From: a bacterium
Lineage (GTDB): Bacteria; Patescibacteriota; Microgenomatia; UBA1400; PJMF01
Assembly (NCBI GenBank): GCA_900299405.1
Contig: OMJP01000042.1
Coordinates: 1 to 33,155 of the forward strand
Direction: 5' to 3'
DNA: 33,155 nucleotides
Positions 23,886 through 31,086 of this stretch are shown here, one piece after another. The translations under genes and the position numbers were made by a program. Position 1 is the first letter of the stretch, and every line of letters begins with the position of its first letter. Below the pieces are notes generated by a model that saw only the letters and a program-made list of their open reading frames with translations, searched no databases and was not told where the DNA came from.

Positions 23886-25304
23886 ATGGAAAAACTTACC
23901 ACGATTGTGGCCACCATCGGTCCTGCTACAGAAAGCGAGGAGCAGATTGAACAGCTCATCAATGCTGGGATGGATGTGGCGCGTTTCAACACCAAGCACA
24001 ACGAGCCCTCCTGGCATCAGGAAAAAATCGAGCTGGTCAAAAAAGTTGCCACAAAACTCAACAAGCCAGTTGCTACTTTACTCGATCTCCAGGGACCAGA
24101 AATTCGCATCAATCTGCCCGATCAGGGAAGCTTTGCTGTCAAAGAAGATGAGCAAATAATTTTTACTTCTGATGTCAGCAACACCCAAGCCAAAATAGTT
24201 CACATTCCCGACGACGTGGTCGACATTATGCCTGAGGGCAGTCTGTTATTACTAGACGATGGTTTGTGTGAGTTCGAAGTGGTTGGTAAAACCGATGACT
24301 CATTAACGGCCAGAGCTCTAGGTGATTGTGAAGTCAAACATCGCAAAACCCTCAATACTCCAGGATATGTGATTGATATGCCGTCTTTGATAGAACGCGA
24401 TTTGGAGCAATTGGATGCTGCCGCTCAGTATGGAGTTGATTTCGTCGGTTTGTCTTTTGTGCGTGACAAGCGCGACATCGAAAATCTGCGCCAAGAATTG
24501 AAGAAAAGAAATATTGAAGCCCAAATTGTGGCCAAGATCGAGAACCAGTCGGCTCTGGATCACTTGGATGAAATTATTACTGCCAGTGACGCAGTGATGG
24601 TGGCTCGTGGAGATTTGGCTGTAGAGGTGCCTTTTGAGCAGCTCACTTTTTGGCAGAAACTGATCATCGCCAAATGCCGTATGGCAGCCAAACCTGTGAT
24701 TACCGCCACTCAGATGTTGCGCTCGATGGTGGATCACCCTCGTCCCACCAGGGCTGAAGTGAGTGATGTAGCCAATGCTATTTATGACAGCACCAGCGCA
24801 GTGATGTTGTCTGAAGAAACCACCATCGGCAAGTACCCCGTCAAGGCAGTTGAAAATCAGGCCAAAATTGCTTTATTCAATGAAAAATATGTACAAACTC
24901 ATTTGGAAGATTGGTTGGATCAGGACAATTCCAGCAGTATCACCCACTCGGCGATGTACATGGTCAACCATAATCAGCAGATCGATAGTTTGGTGTGTCT
25001 GACGGAGACCGGCACGACCGCTGGTTTGCTATCTCGTTTTCGCCCCAAGATTCCCATTTATGCCCTGACCAGCAACGATAAAACCTATCGCAAGCTGGCG
25101 CTGCATTTTGGCGTGCTCCCCCACATTATGGAGTTTCCTGCGGAGGGCTTGCAGGAGCCAGAGGCAATTGCTCAGGCTTTAGCGGACAAACAAATACTTG
25201 CTCCAGGGAAAACGGCACTGATCATTTATGGTTCTATCTGGAAAACACCAGGTTTGACCAACAGTATTTCGATCGTCAAAATCCCGCCAGCAAACCAGGC
25301 TTGA
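23886..25304 (+). CDS. pyk: Pyruvate kinase
   Basis: A 472-aa protein of normal length that makes pyruvate and ATP from phosphoenolpyruvate and ADP. Conserved motifs are present: GPEIR (70-74), the catalytic Lys and metal Glu in AKIEN, ARGDLAVE, ITATQML and TRAEVSDVANAI. The first active-site motif is unusual: RFNTKHN (33-39) in place of RxNFSHG, so the K+-ligand Ser is Lys37; LDLQGPE replaces LDTKGPE, so the K+-ligand Thr is Leu68. The start is the ATG at 23886; a TTG at 23880 would add only two residues. The promoter and leader hairpin are described separately. Confidence 0.96.
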   Translation: MEKLTTIVATIGPATESEEQIEQLINAGMDVARFNTKHNEPSWHQEKIELVKKVATKLNKPVATLLDLQGPEIRINLPDQGSFAVKEDEQIIFTSDVSNTQAKIVHIPDDVVDIMPEGSLLLLDDGLCEFEVVGKTDDSLTARALGDCEVKHRKTLNTPGYVIDMPSLIERDLEQLDAAAQYGVDFVGLSFVRDKRDIENLRQELKKRNIEAQIVAKIENQSALDHLDEIITASDAVMVARGDLAVEVPFEQLTFWQKLIIAKCRMAAKPVITATQMLRSMVDHPRPTRAEVSDVANAIYDSTSAVMLSEETTIGKYPVKAVENQAKIALFNEKYVQTHLEDWLDQDNSSSITHSAMYMVNHNQQIDSLVCLTETGTTAGLLSRFRPKIPIYALTSNDKTYRKLALHFGVLPHIMEFPAEGLQEPEAIAQALADKQILAPGKTALIIYGSIWKTPGLTNSISIVKIPPANQA

Positions 25305-25364
25305 CAAGCAAGTCATAAATCTTTGACAATAGTAGTAATCAATAAAGCCCAACCGAAAGGAAAA

Positions 25365-25583
25365 ATGGCAAAGAAAAGTAAAGGTTTACTCTCGTTCGTC
25401 CTAGGAGCTGCTGCTGGCGCTGCCGCGGTGTTTTTCTCCAAAGAAGAAAATAGAAAAAAAGTAGCTACTGGCGCTAAAAAAGCTGCCACCAAGGCCAAGA
25501 GCTCCGCTCGCAAAGCCAAGACAAAAGTCAAAAGCGCTGCCAAAAAAGCTACCAAACGAGCTAAAAAATCCAAGAAATCCTAA
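25365..25583 (+). CDS. YtxH-like small protein with a histone-H1-like Lys/Ala tail
   Basis: The product is 72 aa from the ATG at 25365, preceded by a good ribosome site (GAAAGGAAAA). Residues about 7-24 are a small-residue hydrophobic segment (GLLSFVLGAAAGAAAVFF), long enough for one membrane pass and glycine-zipper-like. SKEENRKK follows, a YtxH-type junction, and then a tail of about 45 residues built of Lys, Ala, Ser, Thr and Arg like a histone H1 tail. It may anchor DNA, RNA or cell-wall acidic polymers at the membrane; function is not established. It lies 60 nt after pyruvate kinase and ends at an intrinsic terminator. Confidence 0.8.
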   Translation: MAKKSKGLLSFVLGAAAGAAAVFFSKEENRKKVATGAKKAATKAKSSARKAKTKVKSAAKKATKRAKKSKKS

Positions 25584-25608
25584 GAAACTAAATTAGTTTC
25601 AGTTTTTT
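25584..25608 (+). terminator. Intrinsic terminator after the YtxH-like gene
   Basis: Palindrome GAAACTAAATTAGTTTC (25584-25600) followed by AG and six T. It begins right after the YtxH-like stop and covers the last six codons and stop of the convergent PLP-enzyme gene. Confidence 0.75.
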
Positions 25609-26844
25609 GCCGGCGGTTTCGGCTGCGGTGATGAATTGATCGATGTCTGCTTGTGAATGAGCAGCGCTGATTTGTACCCTGATTTCATCTTTTCCAGGAG
25701 GGACCACTGGGTAGTTGATGTTGGTTACCAGAATGCCCTGCTGATAAAATTCTTTTCTGAGTAGTTTGGTTTTTTCGGTGTCGCCGATCAGGACTGCTTG
25801 AATGGGGTGCTCTGATTCTACGGCAAATTGGTAGCCCAGCTTGAGCATTTTTTCTTTGAAGTAGGCGATGTTTTCTCTGAGGTTGATGAGAATTTGCTGG
25901 CCGGCTTTTGTTTCTAGTAGTTCCACCGCTGCCAGAGCTGCCCCAGCTGTTCCGGGAGAGATGTTGTTGGAGTAAATGTAGGTTGCCGCTGATTCTCTGA
26001 GGTAATCGATCACCACCTGGGAGCCAACTGCGTAACCACCGTCAGCGCCAAAGGCCTTACCCATGGTGCCGACCAGCACATCAGCTTGACCAGCAGCGAT
26101 TTCTTCCGTTCCCCTACCAGTTTCGCCAAAAGCGCCCACGCCGTGGGCATCATCGACTACTAACAACACACCCAGTTCGTACTGATCATCGAAGTCATTA
26201 ATCACTTTTTTGATCTCTGCCAAGTTTTGGTACTCACCCAGCATGCTGAAAACACCATCAGTGACCACTAGCGCTCTTTTTCTTTTGCCTGCGTGCTCTG
26301 CCATGACTTCTCTCAAGTGATTGGCATCCATGTGTTTGAAAATGGCTTTTTGATCTTTGGGTAAGTTTGCCAAGCGAATGCCATCGATAATACTGCGGTG
26401 GTTGAGTTCGTCAGAAATTACCACTACATCACCATCGACCAGTGAATCTCGGCTTTGACCTTTTAGCAAAGAGAACAAAACTGCAAGGTTGGCAGCAAAG
26501 GCTGAGGAGAAAATAATGGCGTCATCTCTGCCATGGAACTTGGCCAAAGCTTTTTCCAGATCACGGTGGACTTTTAGGGCGCCAGAAATAAAGCGGACTG
26601 CTCCCGGACCGGTGCCGTATTGCTCGCTAGCTTGGTGTTCGGCCTTCATCAACTTAGGATGATGACGAAGACCCAAGTAGTCATTCGAGTTAAAAACCAA
26701 AAAAGGCTTACCGTTGATCAGTGCTTGAGGAGAGGGTTCTAGCCGGAAACCTTCGATGATGGTTTCTTCTCGTTTGGTGGTATGAGCTTCGTCGATTCTG
26801 TTGACTTCTGCTTGGAGTTGTTGGTAAAAATCTCGATTGCTCAT
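25588..26844 (-). CDS. PLP-dependent alpha-oxoamine synthase (glycine C-acetyltransferase / KBL-like)
   Basis: A 418-aa enzyme of the alpha-oxoamine synthase family, which joins an acyl-CoA to an amino acid with loss of CO2. PLP-site residues are visible: SDELNH (H149), VDDAHGVGAFG (D231, H234) and GTMGKAFGADGGY, where K263 holds the cofactor. FNSNDYLGL near residue 51 is the family substrate-site motif. It is most like 2-amino-3-ketobutyrate CoA ligase (threonine/glycine interconversion), but 8-amino-7-oxononanoate synthase or a sphingolipid-type synthase cannot be excluded, and no biotin or threonine dehydrogenase gene is nearby. It starts 2 nt after the cyclophilin stop, so the two form an operon. 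Confidence 0.9.
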   Translation of the reverse strand: MSNRDFYQQLQAEVNRIDEAHTTKREETIIEGFRLEPSPQALINGKPFLVFNSNDYLGLRHHPKLMKAEHQASEQYGTGPGAVRFISGALKVHRDLEKALAKFHGRDDAIIFSSAFAANLAVLFSLLKGQSRDSLVDGDVVVISDELNHRSIIDGIRLANLPKDQKAIFKHMDANHLREVMAEHAGKRKRALVVTDGVFSMLGEYQNLAEIKKVINDFDDQYELGVLLVVDDAHGVGAFGETGRGTEEIAAGQADVLVGTMGKAFGADGGYAVGSQVVIDYLRESAATYIYSNNISPGTAGAALAAVELLETKAGQQILINLRENIAYFKEKMLKLGYQFAVESEHPIQAVLIGDTEKTKLLRKEFYQQGILVTNINYPVVPPGKDEIRVQISAAHSQADIDQFITAAETAGKKLKLI

Positions 26845-26846
26845 GA

Positions 26847-27533
26847 TTATTGTTCACTGATTACCACGGATTCCACGGTAACGGGATTAACTGGTTTGGA
26901 GTTTTCTCCGCTAGCGCTTCTGGTTGTGGCAGCAGTGGCGATTGCGTCAACTGCTTCCATGCCCGCCACTACTCTGCCAAAAATTACATAGTTGGCTGGC
27001 AAGGGATAATCTTGATGCATGATGAAAAACTGACTGCCGTTGGTATTTGGTCCGGCATTGGCCATCGCTACGGTACCACGAGTATATTCTCCTTCAAAGT
27101 CTTCATCAGCAAAGCGGTAGCCTGGTCCTCCCATGCCCGTGCCCTCTGGGTCGCCTCCCTGAATCATAAAGCCATCGATAGCGCGGTGGAAAATAGTTCC
27201 GTCGTAAAAACCTTCCCTGGCAAGGAAAACAAAATTGTTTACAGTGATAGGAGTAGCAGCGGCGTCGAGCTCGATCGTAATCTCACCCTCGCTGGTGGTC
27301 AGCACTGCTTGGTAAGTTTTACTCTCATCGATCTGCATCTCTGGAGCTTGGTCGTATTGTTTAGTCACGGCGTCACTTTCTGTTGGTTGGTTATTACTAG
27401 TTTGTTGCTGAGCATTGGGGCTGTTTTCCATAGTAACACCTTTGGGCTTACCGATGGCCTTAACGAGGATTACGACTACGAGGATGATTAAAGTTGCCCC
27501 TAAAATCTTGATCAAATTATTGTTTGTATCCAT
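26847..27533 (-). CDS. Membrane-anchored cyclophilin-type peptidyl-prolyl isomerase
   Basis: A 228-aa protein. Residues about 8-26 are a hydrophobic N-terminal anchor, followed by a polar Gln/Asn/Ser-rich linker (about 30-65). The cyclophilin domain follows, with FHRAIDGFMIQGGDPEGTG (catalytic Arg), VAMANAGPNTNGSQFFI and VIFGRVVAGMEAVD. It would catalyse proline isomerisation of secreted proteins on the outer face of the membrane. The compact bacterial form lacks the extra loop of eukaryotic cyclophilins. It is cotranscribed with the PLP enzyme; a functional link between them is not obvious. No Shine-Dalgarno precedes the ATG. Confidence 0.94.
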   Translation of the reverse strand: MDTNNNLIKILGATLIILVVVILVKAIGKPKGVTMENSPNAQQQTSNNQPTESDAVTKQYDQAPEMQIDESKTYQAVLTTSEGEITIELDAAATPITVNNFVFLAREGFYDGTIFHRAIDGFMIQGGDPEGTGMGGPGYRFADEDFEGEYTRGTVAMANAGPNTNGSQFFIMHQDYPLPANYVIFGRVVAGMEAVDAIATAATTRSASGENSKPVNPVTVESVVISEQ

Positions 27534-27655
27534 AACAAAACTTAGTTTAACGCAAGTTACGGTTAATGTCAGGTTTGCTTTTTATACTCGAGATTAGATC
27601 TGGAAATGGCACTATTACGGTTTTAATATTTGTGTGCTATAAGAAAGAAACTATT

Positions 27656-28006
27656 ATGGAAACTGGTATCACCCTACAACAAATCTCTGATCTGCTTGAT
27701 AGGAAGCTCGAGGAAAAACTTGAACAAAAATTTGATGAAGCTTTTGGTGAAAGACTTAACTTAATTCTCGATAAAAAATTTGATGAAGCTTTTGGTGAAA
27801 GACTTAACTTAATTCTCGATAAAAAATTTGATGAAAAGCTGGCACCAATTCACAAACAACTTAAATCACATACTCGGCGCCTGAAGACTCTCGAAAAAAA
27901 TCGAGACACAATGCTACTAGTACTAGATAGGGAGCAGTCGCGGCAAGCTAAACGTCTTGATAGAGTGGAAGATCATTTAGGCTTATTACCGCTTTCACAA
28001 TATTGA
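27656..28006 (+). CDS. Coiled-coil protein with in-frame tandem repeats
   Basis: The product is 116 aa from the ATG at 27656. It is highly charged and predicted to be almost all helix and coiled coil (LDRKLEEKLEQKFDEAF...TRRLKTLEKNRDTML...RLDRVEDHLGLL). The 16-residue unit FDEAFGERLNLILDKK occurs twice in perfect copy with a third partial start (FDEKL). I do not recognise a family with known function. A TGCTATAAG extended -10 ends 12 nt before the ATG, so the leader is short. Its TGA stop ends exactly at the discriminator base of the convergent tRNA-Gln gene. Confidence 0.7.
   Translation: METGITLQQISDLLDRKLEEKLEQKFDEAFGERLNLILDKKFDEAFGERLNLILDKKFDEKLAPIHKQLKSHTRRLKTLEKNRDTMLLVLDREQSRQAKRLDRVEDHLGLLPLSQY
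27731..27826 (+). repeat. Perfect 48-bp tandem duplication
   Basis: Two identical 48-bp units, 27731-27778 and 27779-27826, followed by the first 9 bases of a third. Each unit encodes 16 residues, so copy-number change keeps the frame. Complete identity at silent positions means the duplication is recent or maintained by slippage. Confidence 0.95.
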
Positions 28007-28076
28007 TGCCCGACTAGGATTCGAACCTAGATTAACGGCTTCAAAGGCCGCTGTCCTGCCATTAGACGATCGGGCA
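28006..28076 (-). tRNA. trnQ(ttg): tRNA-Gln (TTG)
   Basis: A 71-nt tRNA with acceptor TGCCCGA/TCGGGCA starting with U1 as in other tRNA-Gln, D arm GTCTAATGGCAGGAC, anticodon stem CGGC/GCCG around CTTTGAA (anticodon TTG), and T loop TTCGAAT. The discriminator reads U, where G is usual for tRNA-Gln in E. coli. No CCA is encoded. Its wobble U34 is a classic target of MnmA and Elp3-type modification, and the Elp3/Trm9-like pair lies just beyond. Confidence 0.94.
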
Positions 28077-28118
28077 ACTTGTTGAACTGGCCTATTTTAT
28101 CTGGGAGAGGGCGATGTT

Positions 28119-28880
28119 TCAAGGTTTCTTGAGAACTACGTAGTGATTGAGGTTGCCGGACTTACCGTCGGCATTGTATTGTTCGACCAGCTCCAATCCA
28201 GAGTCAGCGATCAGCTCCTCCATTTCCTGATCGTCAGTGAAGTGGCAGTAGCGGTAGGCAGTGACTTGTTTTTGCCAATCGAGAATGTAGTCGTTTACTT
28301 CGAGATCTTCGGGATCGATCTCAACCACGCTAGGATGAATTTGTTTCTTTTCTAGTCTGGCCTCGTTGAGAAATTTCCAGGCTGTGAAGACTAGAAAACC
28401 ACCAGAAGTGAGTGAATTACCTAGCGAAACAACCAACTCTCGGCGCAGTTTTCTCGAGGGAATGTGATGCAGTACACCGAATAAAGTTGTCAGGTGATAT
28501 TTTTTGTGAGGTAGTTTTTCCTCGAAAGAGCCATCGAGCAGCGACTCGACCAGATCAGTCACGATAAATTCTTGCTCAAACTTAAGCTTGGCTAGCTTTT
28601 TCTCCGCAAACTCCAGCAAGTCTTGGCTATTGTCCAGGCCGTGATAAACCAGGTTTTTGTGCACTTTATTGCGAAAAAGGAACTCAGCGAAACGAGCGTT
28701 GCCACAACCGACATCCAGCACCTTGAACTGATTTTTTTCTTTTGTCAGGGGCTTGATAATCGGCAGTAAATCTTTCCAGCCTTGCCAATAAAAACCTCGA
28801 GTTTGACTGAAAGCTGCCGCCGTTTGCTGGTAGAAACGAGCATTGATCTCGTTGAGTTGCCGGATAAGTGAGACTTTCAT
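28119..28880 (-). CDS. Trm9/ALKBH8-like tRNA wobble-uridine methyltransferase (predicted)
   Basis: A 253-aa class I SAM methyltransferase. The N-terminus AAAFSQTRGFYWQGW matches the FSxTR...W segment that precedes the SAM site in Trm9 and the ALKBH8 methyltransferase domain. VLDVGCGNARF (about residues 54-64) is the SAM loop, in the GCGN form typical of that group. FGVLHHIPSRKLRREL follows, then SGGFLVFTAW. Near the end, DYILDWQ and YRYCHFTDDQEMEELI resemble the Trm9 stretch W...YRYYH...EL, and NLNHYVVLKK resembles its closing strand. Trm9 esterifies cm5U34 to mcm5U34. The gene is head to head with elp3, 22 nt between starts. The alternative is a generic methyltransferase; I favour Trm9-like. 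Confidence 0.72.
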   Translation of the reverse strand: MKVSLIRQLNEINARFYQQTAAAFSQTRGFYWQGWKDLLPIIKPLTKEKNQFKVLDVGCGNARFAEFLFRNKVHKNLVYHGLDNSQDLLEFAEKKLAKLKFEQEFIVTDLVESLLDGSFEEKLPHKKYHLTTLFGVLHHIPSRKLRRELVVSLGNSLTSGGFLVFTAWKFLNEARLEKKQIHPSVVEIDPEDLEVNDYILDWQKQVTAYRYCHFTDDQEMEELIADSGLELVEQYNADGKSGNLNHYVVLKKP

Positions 28881-28889
28881 TGGTACAAT
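28881..28889 (+). promoter_or_regulatory. Extended -10 promoter for elp3
   Basis: TGGTACAAT is a TGn-extended -10 box (TACAAT at 28884-28889). The start would be near 28896, giving a leader of about 7 nt. It lies in the 22-nt divergent gap and reaches the ATG of the methyltransferase gene, so the two promoters must overlap. Confidence 0.55.
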
Positions 28890-28902
28890 ATGAGCTCCTG
28901 AT

Positions 28903-30726
28903 ATGAAACGTTTTAATTATACCGATCATCTGGACGAAGTGCTAAAGGTGTTGCGTGAGTTGGAGCAAGCTCCTCATCTAGACACCACCTATTTGCAGAA
29001 AGTCTTGAAGCGCTACCCGCTGAAAGACGGCTCGATTTTGTCCAAAACCAAAGTTATTACCGCTTACAAAAAGCTGGCAGGAAAACATGGTCTGCAGCCT
29101 TACTACGAGAAATTGGTCAAGAAAATCATGATGAAACCGACCAGAACAATCTCTGGGGTGGCGCCAGTGACGGTGCTAACCAAGCCTTTCCCCTGCCCTG
29201 GCAAGTGTATTTTCTGCCCCAACGACATCCGCATGCCGAAATCCTACATGAGTGACGAACCCGGAGCTCAGCGGGCCGAGCGTAATTATTTCGATCCCTA
29301 TCTGCAGACTTACAACAGACTGAATGCTTTGTACGTCATGGGCCATCCGGTTGATAAGGTTGAGCTAATTGTGTTGGGCGGCACTTGGTCTTACTACCCT
29401 GTGCCCTACCAAATTTGGTTCATCAAAGAATGTTTCCGAGCGATAAATGATTTTGGCAAACGAGATGATCGGGAAAAAATTCGCCGCTTTTACCGAAAAA
29501 AACAACAAGAATTTGAAAAAAATAAACAGCTTTATTTAACCGACAGTCCTGAGAAAAACAAAAAGGCTTTTGAGAAACTGGAAATTCACGGTGAGGAACT
29601 GACCAAACGCTACAACCAGGTAGTCTCGGAAGTCTATACCGCTCCAGAGAAAAAACTAGGGATCGATGACTATCAGAGTGCTGCCTGGGATGAATTATTT
29701 AAAGAGCAAAAAATCAATGAGACTGGTGAGATTCGCAACGTAGGTTTGGTGCTAGAAACTCGCCCTGACAATATTTCCGAGGCTGAGGTGGTGCGCCTGA
29801 GAAAGTTTGGCTGCACCAAGACTCAGATCGGGGTGCAGAGCCTGCAGGATGAGGTACTGAGGAAAAACCACCGCGGTCATGACGTGGCTGCTACCCGTCG
29901 GGCTTTCGCTTTGTTGCGCCAGGCTGGTTTCAAGATTCACGCTCACTGGATGGCGAATCTTTATGGTTCTGATCCCGAACTGGACAAACAGGATTATGAC
30001 CAGCTGTTTGCTGATCAGGATTTCCGACCTGATGAGCTGAAGATTTATCCCTGTTCGCTGATCGACAGCGCTGAGCTGATGAAGTATTACCAGGATGGCA
30101 AATGGCAACCCTATACCCACGAAGAGTTGCTAGAGGTGCTAACCCACGTGATGCTGAATACTGAGCCTTATTGTCGGTTAACCAGAGTAATCCGTGATAT
30201 TCCCTCTCCCGACATCGTAGTGGGCAACAAAAAAACTAACTTTCGTCAGATTGCCGAGCAGCATCTCAAAAAACTGGGCAAACAATCTCAAGAAATCCGA
30301 GCCAGAGAGATTCGCGGTGAAAAATTTGATCCCGATAAAATCAAACTCAAAACTGTGAAATTCAGCACTCAGGTGAGTGACGAGCAGTTTCTGCAGTACG
30401 TAGTGCCAACCGATCAGGGTGAAAAGCTGCTAGGCTTCATGCGTCTTAGCTTCCCCAAGAAAAATGGCTTTATAGACGAGCTAGATGGCAGCGCCATCAT
30501 TCGTGAGATCCACGTCTATGGCCCAGCCCTCAAGATTGGCACCAAGGGCAAAAGACACGCTCAGCACTTAGGATTGGGCACTAAGCTAATTGAAGCAGCC
30601 AAACAAAGAGCTAAAAAACTAGGTTATAAAAAACTCTCGGTGATCTCCGCCATCGGCACCAAGGAATATTATCGGAAAAAAGGTTTTAGGGATGGTGATC
30701 TGTATCAGTACCAAGAATTAGTCTGA
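28903..30726 (+). CDS. elp3: Elp3 family tRNA uridine(34) acetyltransferase (radical SAM + GNAT)
   Basis: A 607-aa protein. The radical SAM domain holds CPGKCIFC (C98, C102, C105 for the 4Fe-4S cluster), VLGGTWSYYP, ETRPD and IGVQSLQDEVLRKNHRGH. The C-terminal GNAT domain (about 470-607) has the acetyl-CoA loop QHLGLGTKL and the closing YYRKKGF. Elp3 makes cm5U at the wobble position of tRNA from acetyl-CoA and SAM. In archaea and some bacteria it works alone, without Elp1-6 partners. Residues about 184-268 contain a charged, Lys/Glu-rich helical segment longer than the link seen in most Elp3 proteins, which explains the extra length. It overlaps the MazG-like gene by 9 nt at the 3' end. Confidence 0.96.
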   Translation: MKRFNYTDHLDEVLKVLRELEQAPHLDTTYLQKVLKRYPLKDGSILSKTKVITAYKKLAGKHGLQPYYEKLVKKIMMKPTRTISGVAPVTVLTKPFPCPGKCIFCPNDIRMPKSYMSDEPGAQRAERNYFDPYLQTYNRLNALYVMGHPVDKVELIVLGGTWSYYPVPYQIWFIKECFRAINDFGKRDDREKIRRFYRKKQQEFEKNKQLYLTDSPEKNKKAFEKLEIHGEELTKRYNQVVSEVYTAPEKKLGIDDYQSAAWDELFKEQKINETGEIRNVGLVLETRPDNISEAEVVRLRKFGCTKTQIGVQSLQDEVLRKNHRGHDVAATRRAFALLRQAGFKIHAHWMANLYGSDPELDKQDYDQLFADQDFRPDELKIYPCSLIDSAELMKYYQDGKWQPYTHEELLEVLTHVMLNTEPYCRLTRVIRDIPSPDIVVGNKKTNFRQIAEQHLKKLGKQSQEIRAREIRGEKFDPDKIKLKTVKFSTQVSDEQFLQYVVPTDQGEKLLGFMRLSFPKKNGFIDELDGSAIIREIHVYGPALKIGTKGKRHAQHLGLGTKLIEAAKQRAKKLGYKKLSVISAIGTKEYYRKKGFRDGDLYQYQELV

Positions 30727-31080
30727 TTTTTTATTCATCCCAAATCTATCTCTGGTGAAAGCGATTTTTTTGCGGATGGCTTTGGTGATGTCGACGTCGA
30801 GCTCGTTAGCCAAGAGAATTAAGGAAGCCAGCACATCAGCGAACTCGTCCTCCATGTTTTCGCGGCTAAATTTGGCGATTTTGGTATCTCGAGCGAGGTT
30901 CATGCTGGTCAGGATTTCATCTGACAGTTCTCCGAGTTCCTCGACGATTTTCATGGTGCGAGCAAAAATCTGCTGCTGCTGGTCTTTGAGTGGCCAGCGC
31001 TCGTTCAAAAACTTACCAATTTCTTGGTATTCGGCGACGAGCTCATCAATTGTTAGCGGTTGCTGGTTTTGATCCGACAT
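30718..31080 (-). CDS. MazG-like nucleotide pyrophosphohydrolase
   Basis: A 120-aa all-helical protein. The metal motif is visible as KIVEELGELSDEI (E-E-x-x-E) and, about 30 residues later, ENMEDEFADVLASLILLANEL (E-x-x-D). This is the single-domain MazG/iMazG arrangement; such enzymes split NTPs or dNTPs to the monophosphate, removing damaged or excess nucleotides. The gene starts 6 nt after the recQ stop, and a TTACAAT box overlaps that junction, so it may be both co-transcribed and separately started. Its 3' end overlaps elp3 by 9 nt in the convergent direction. Confidence 0.85.
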   Translation of the reverse strand: MSDQNQQPLTIDELVAEYQEIGKFLNERWPLKDQQQQIFARTMKIVEELGELSDEILTSMNLARDTKIAKFSRENMEDEFADVLASLILLANELDVDITKAIRKKIAFTRDRFGMNKKSD

Positions 31081-31086
31081 AAGGCG

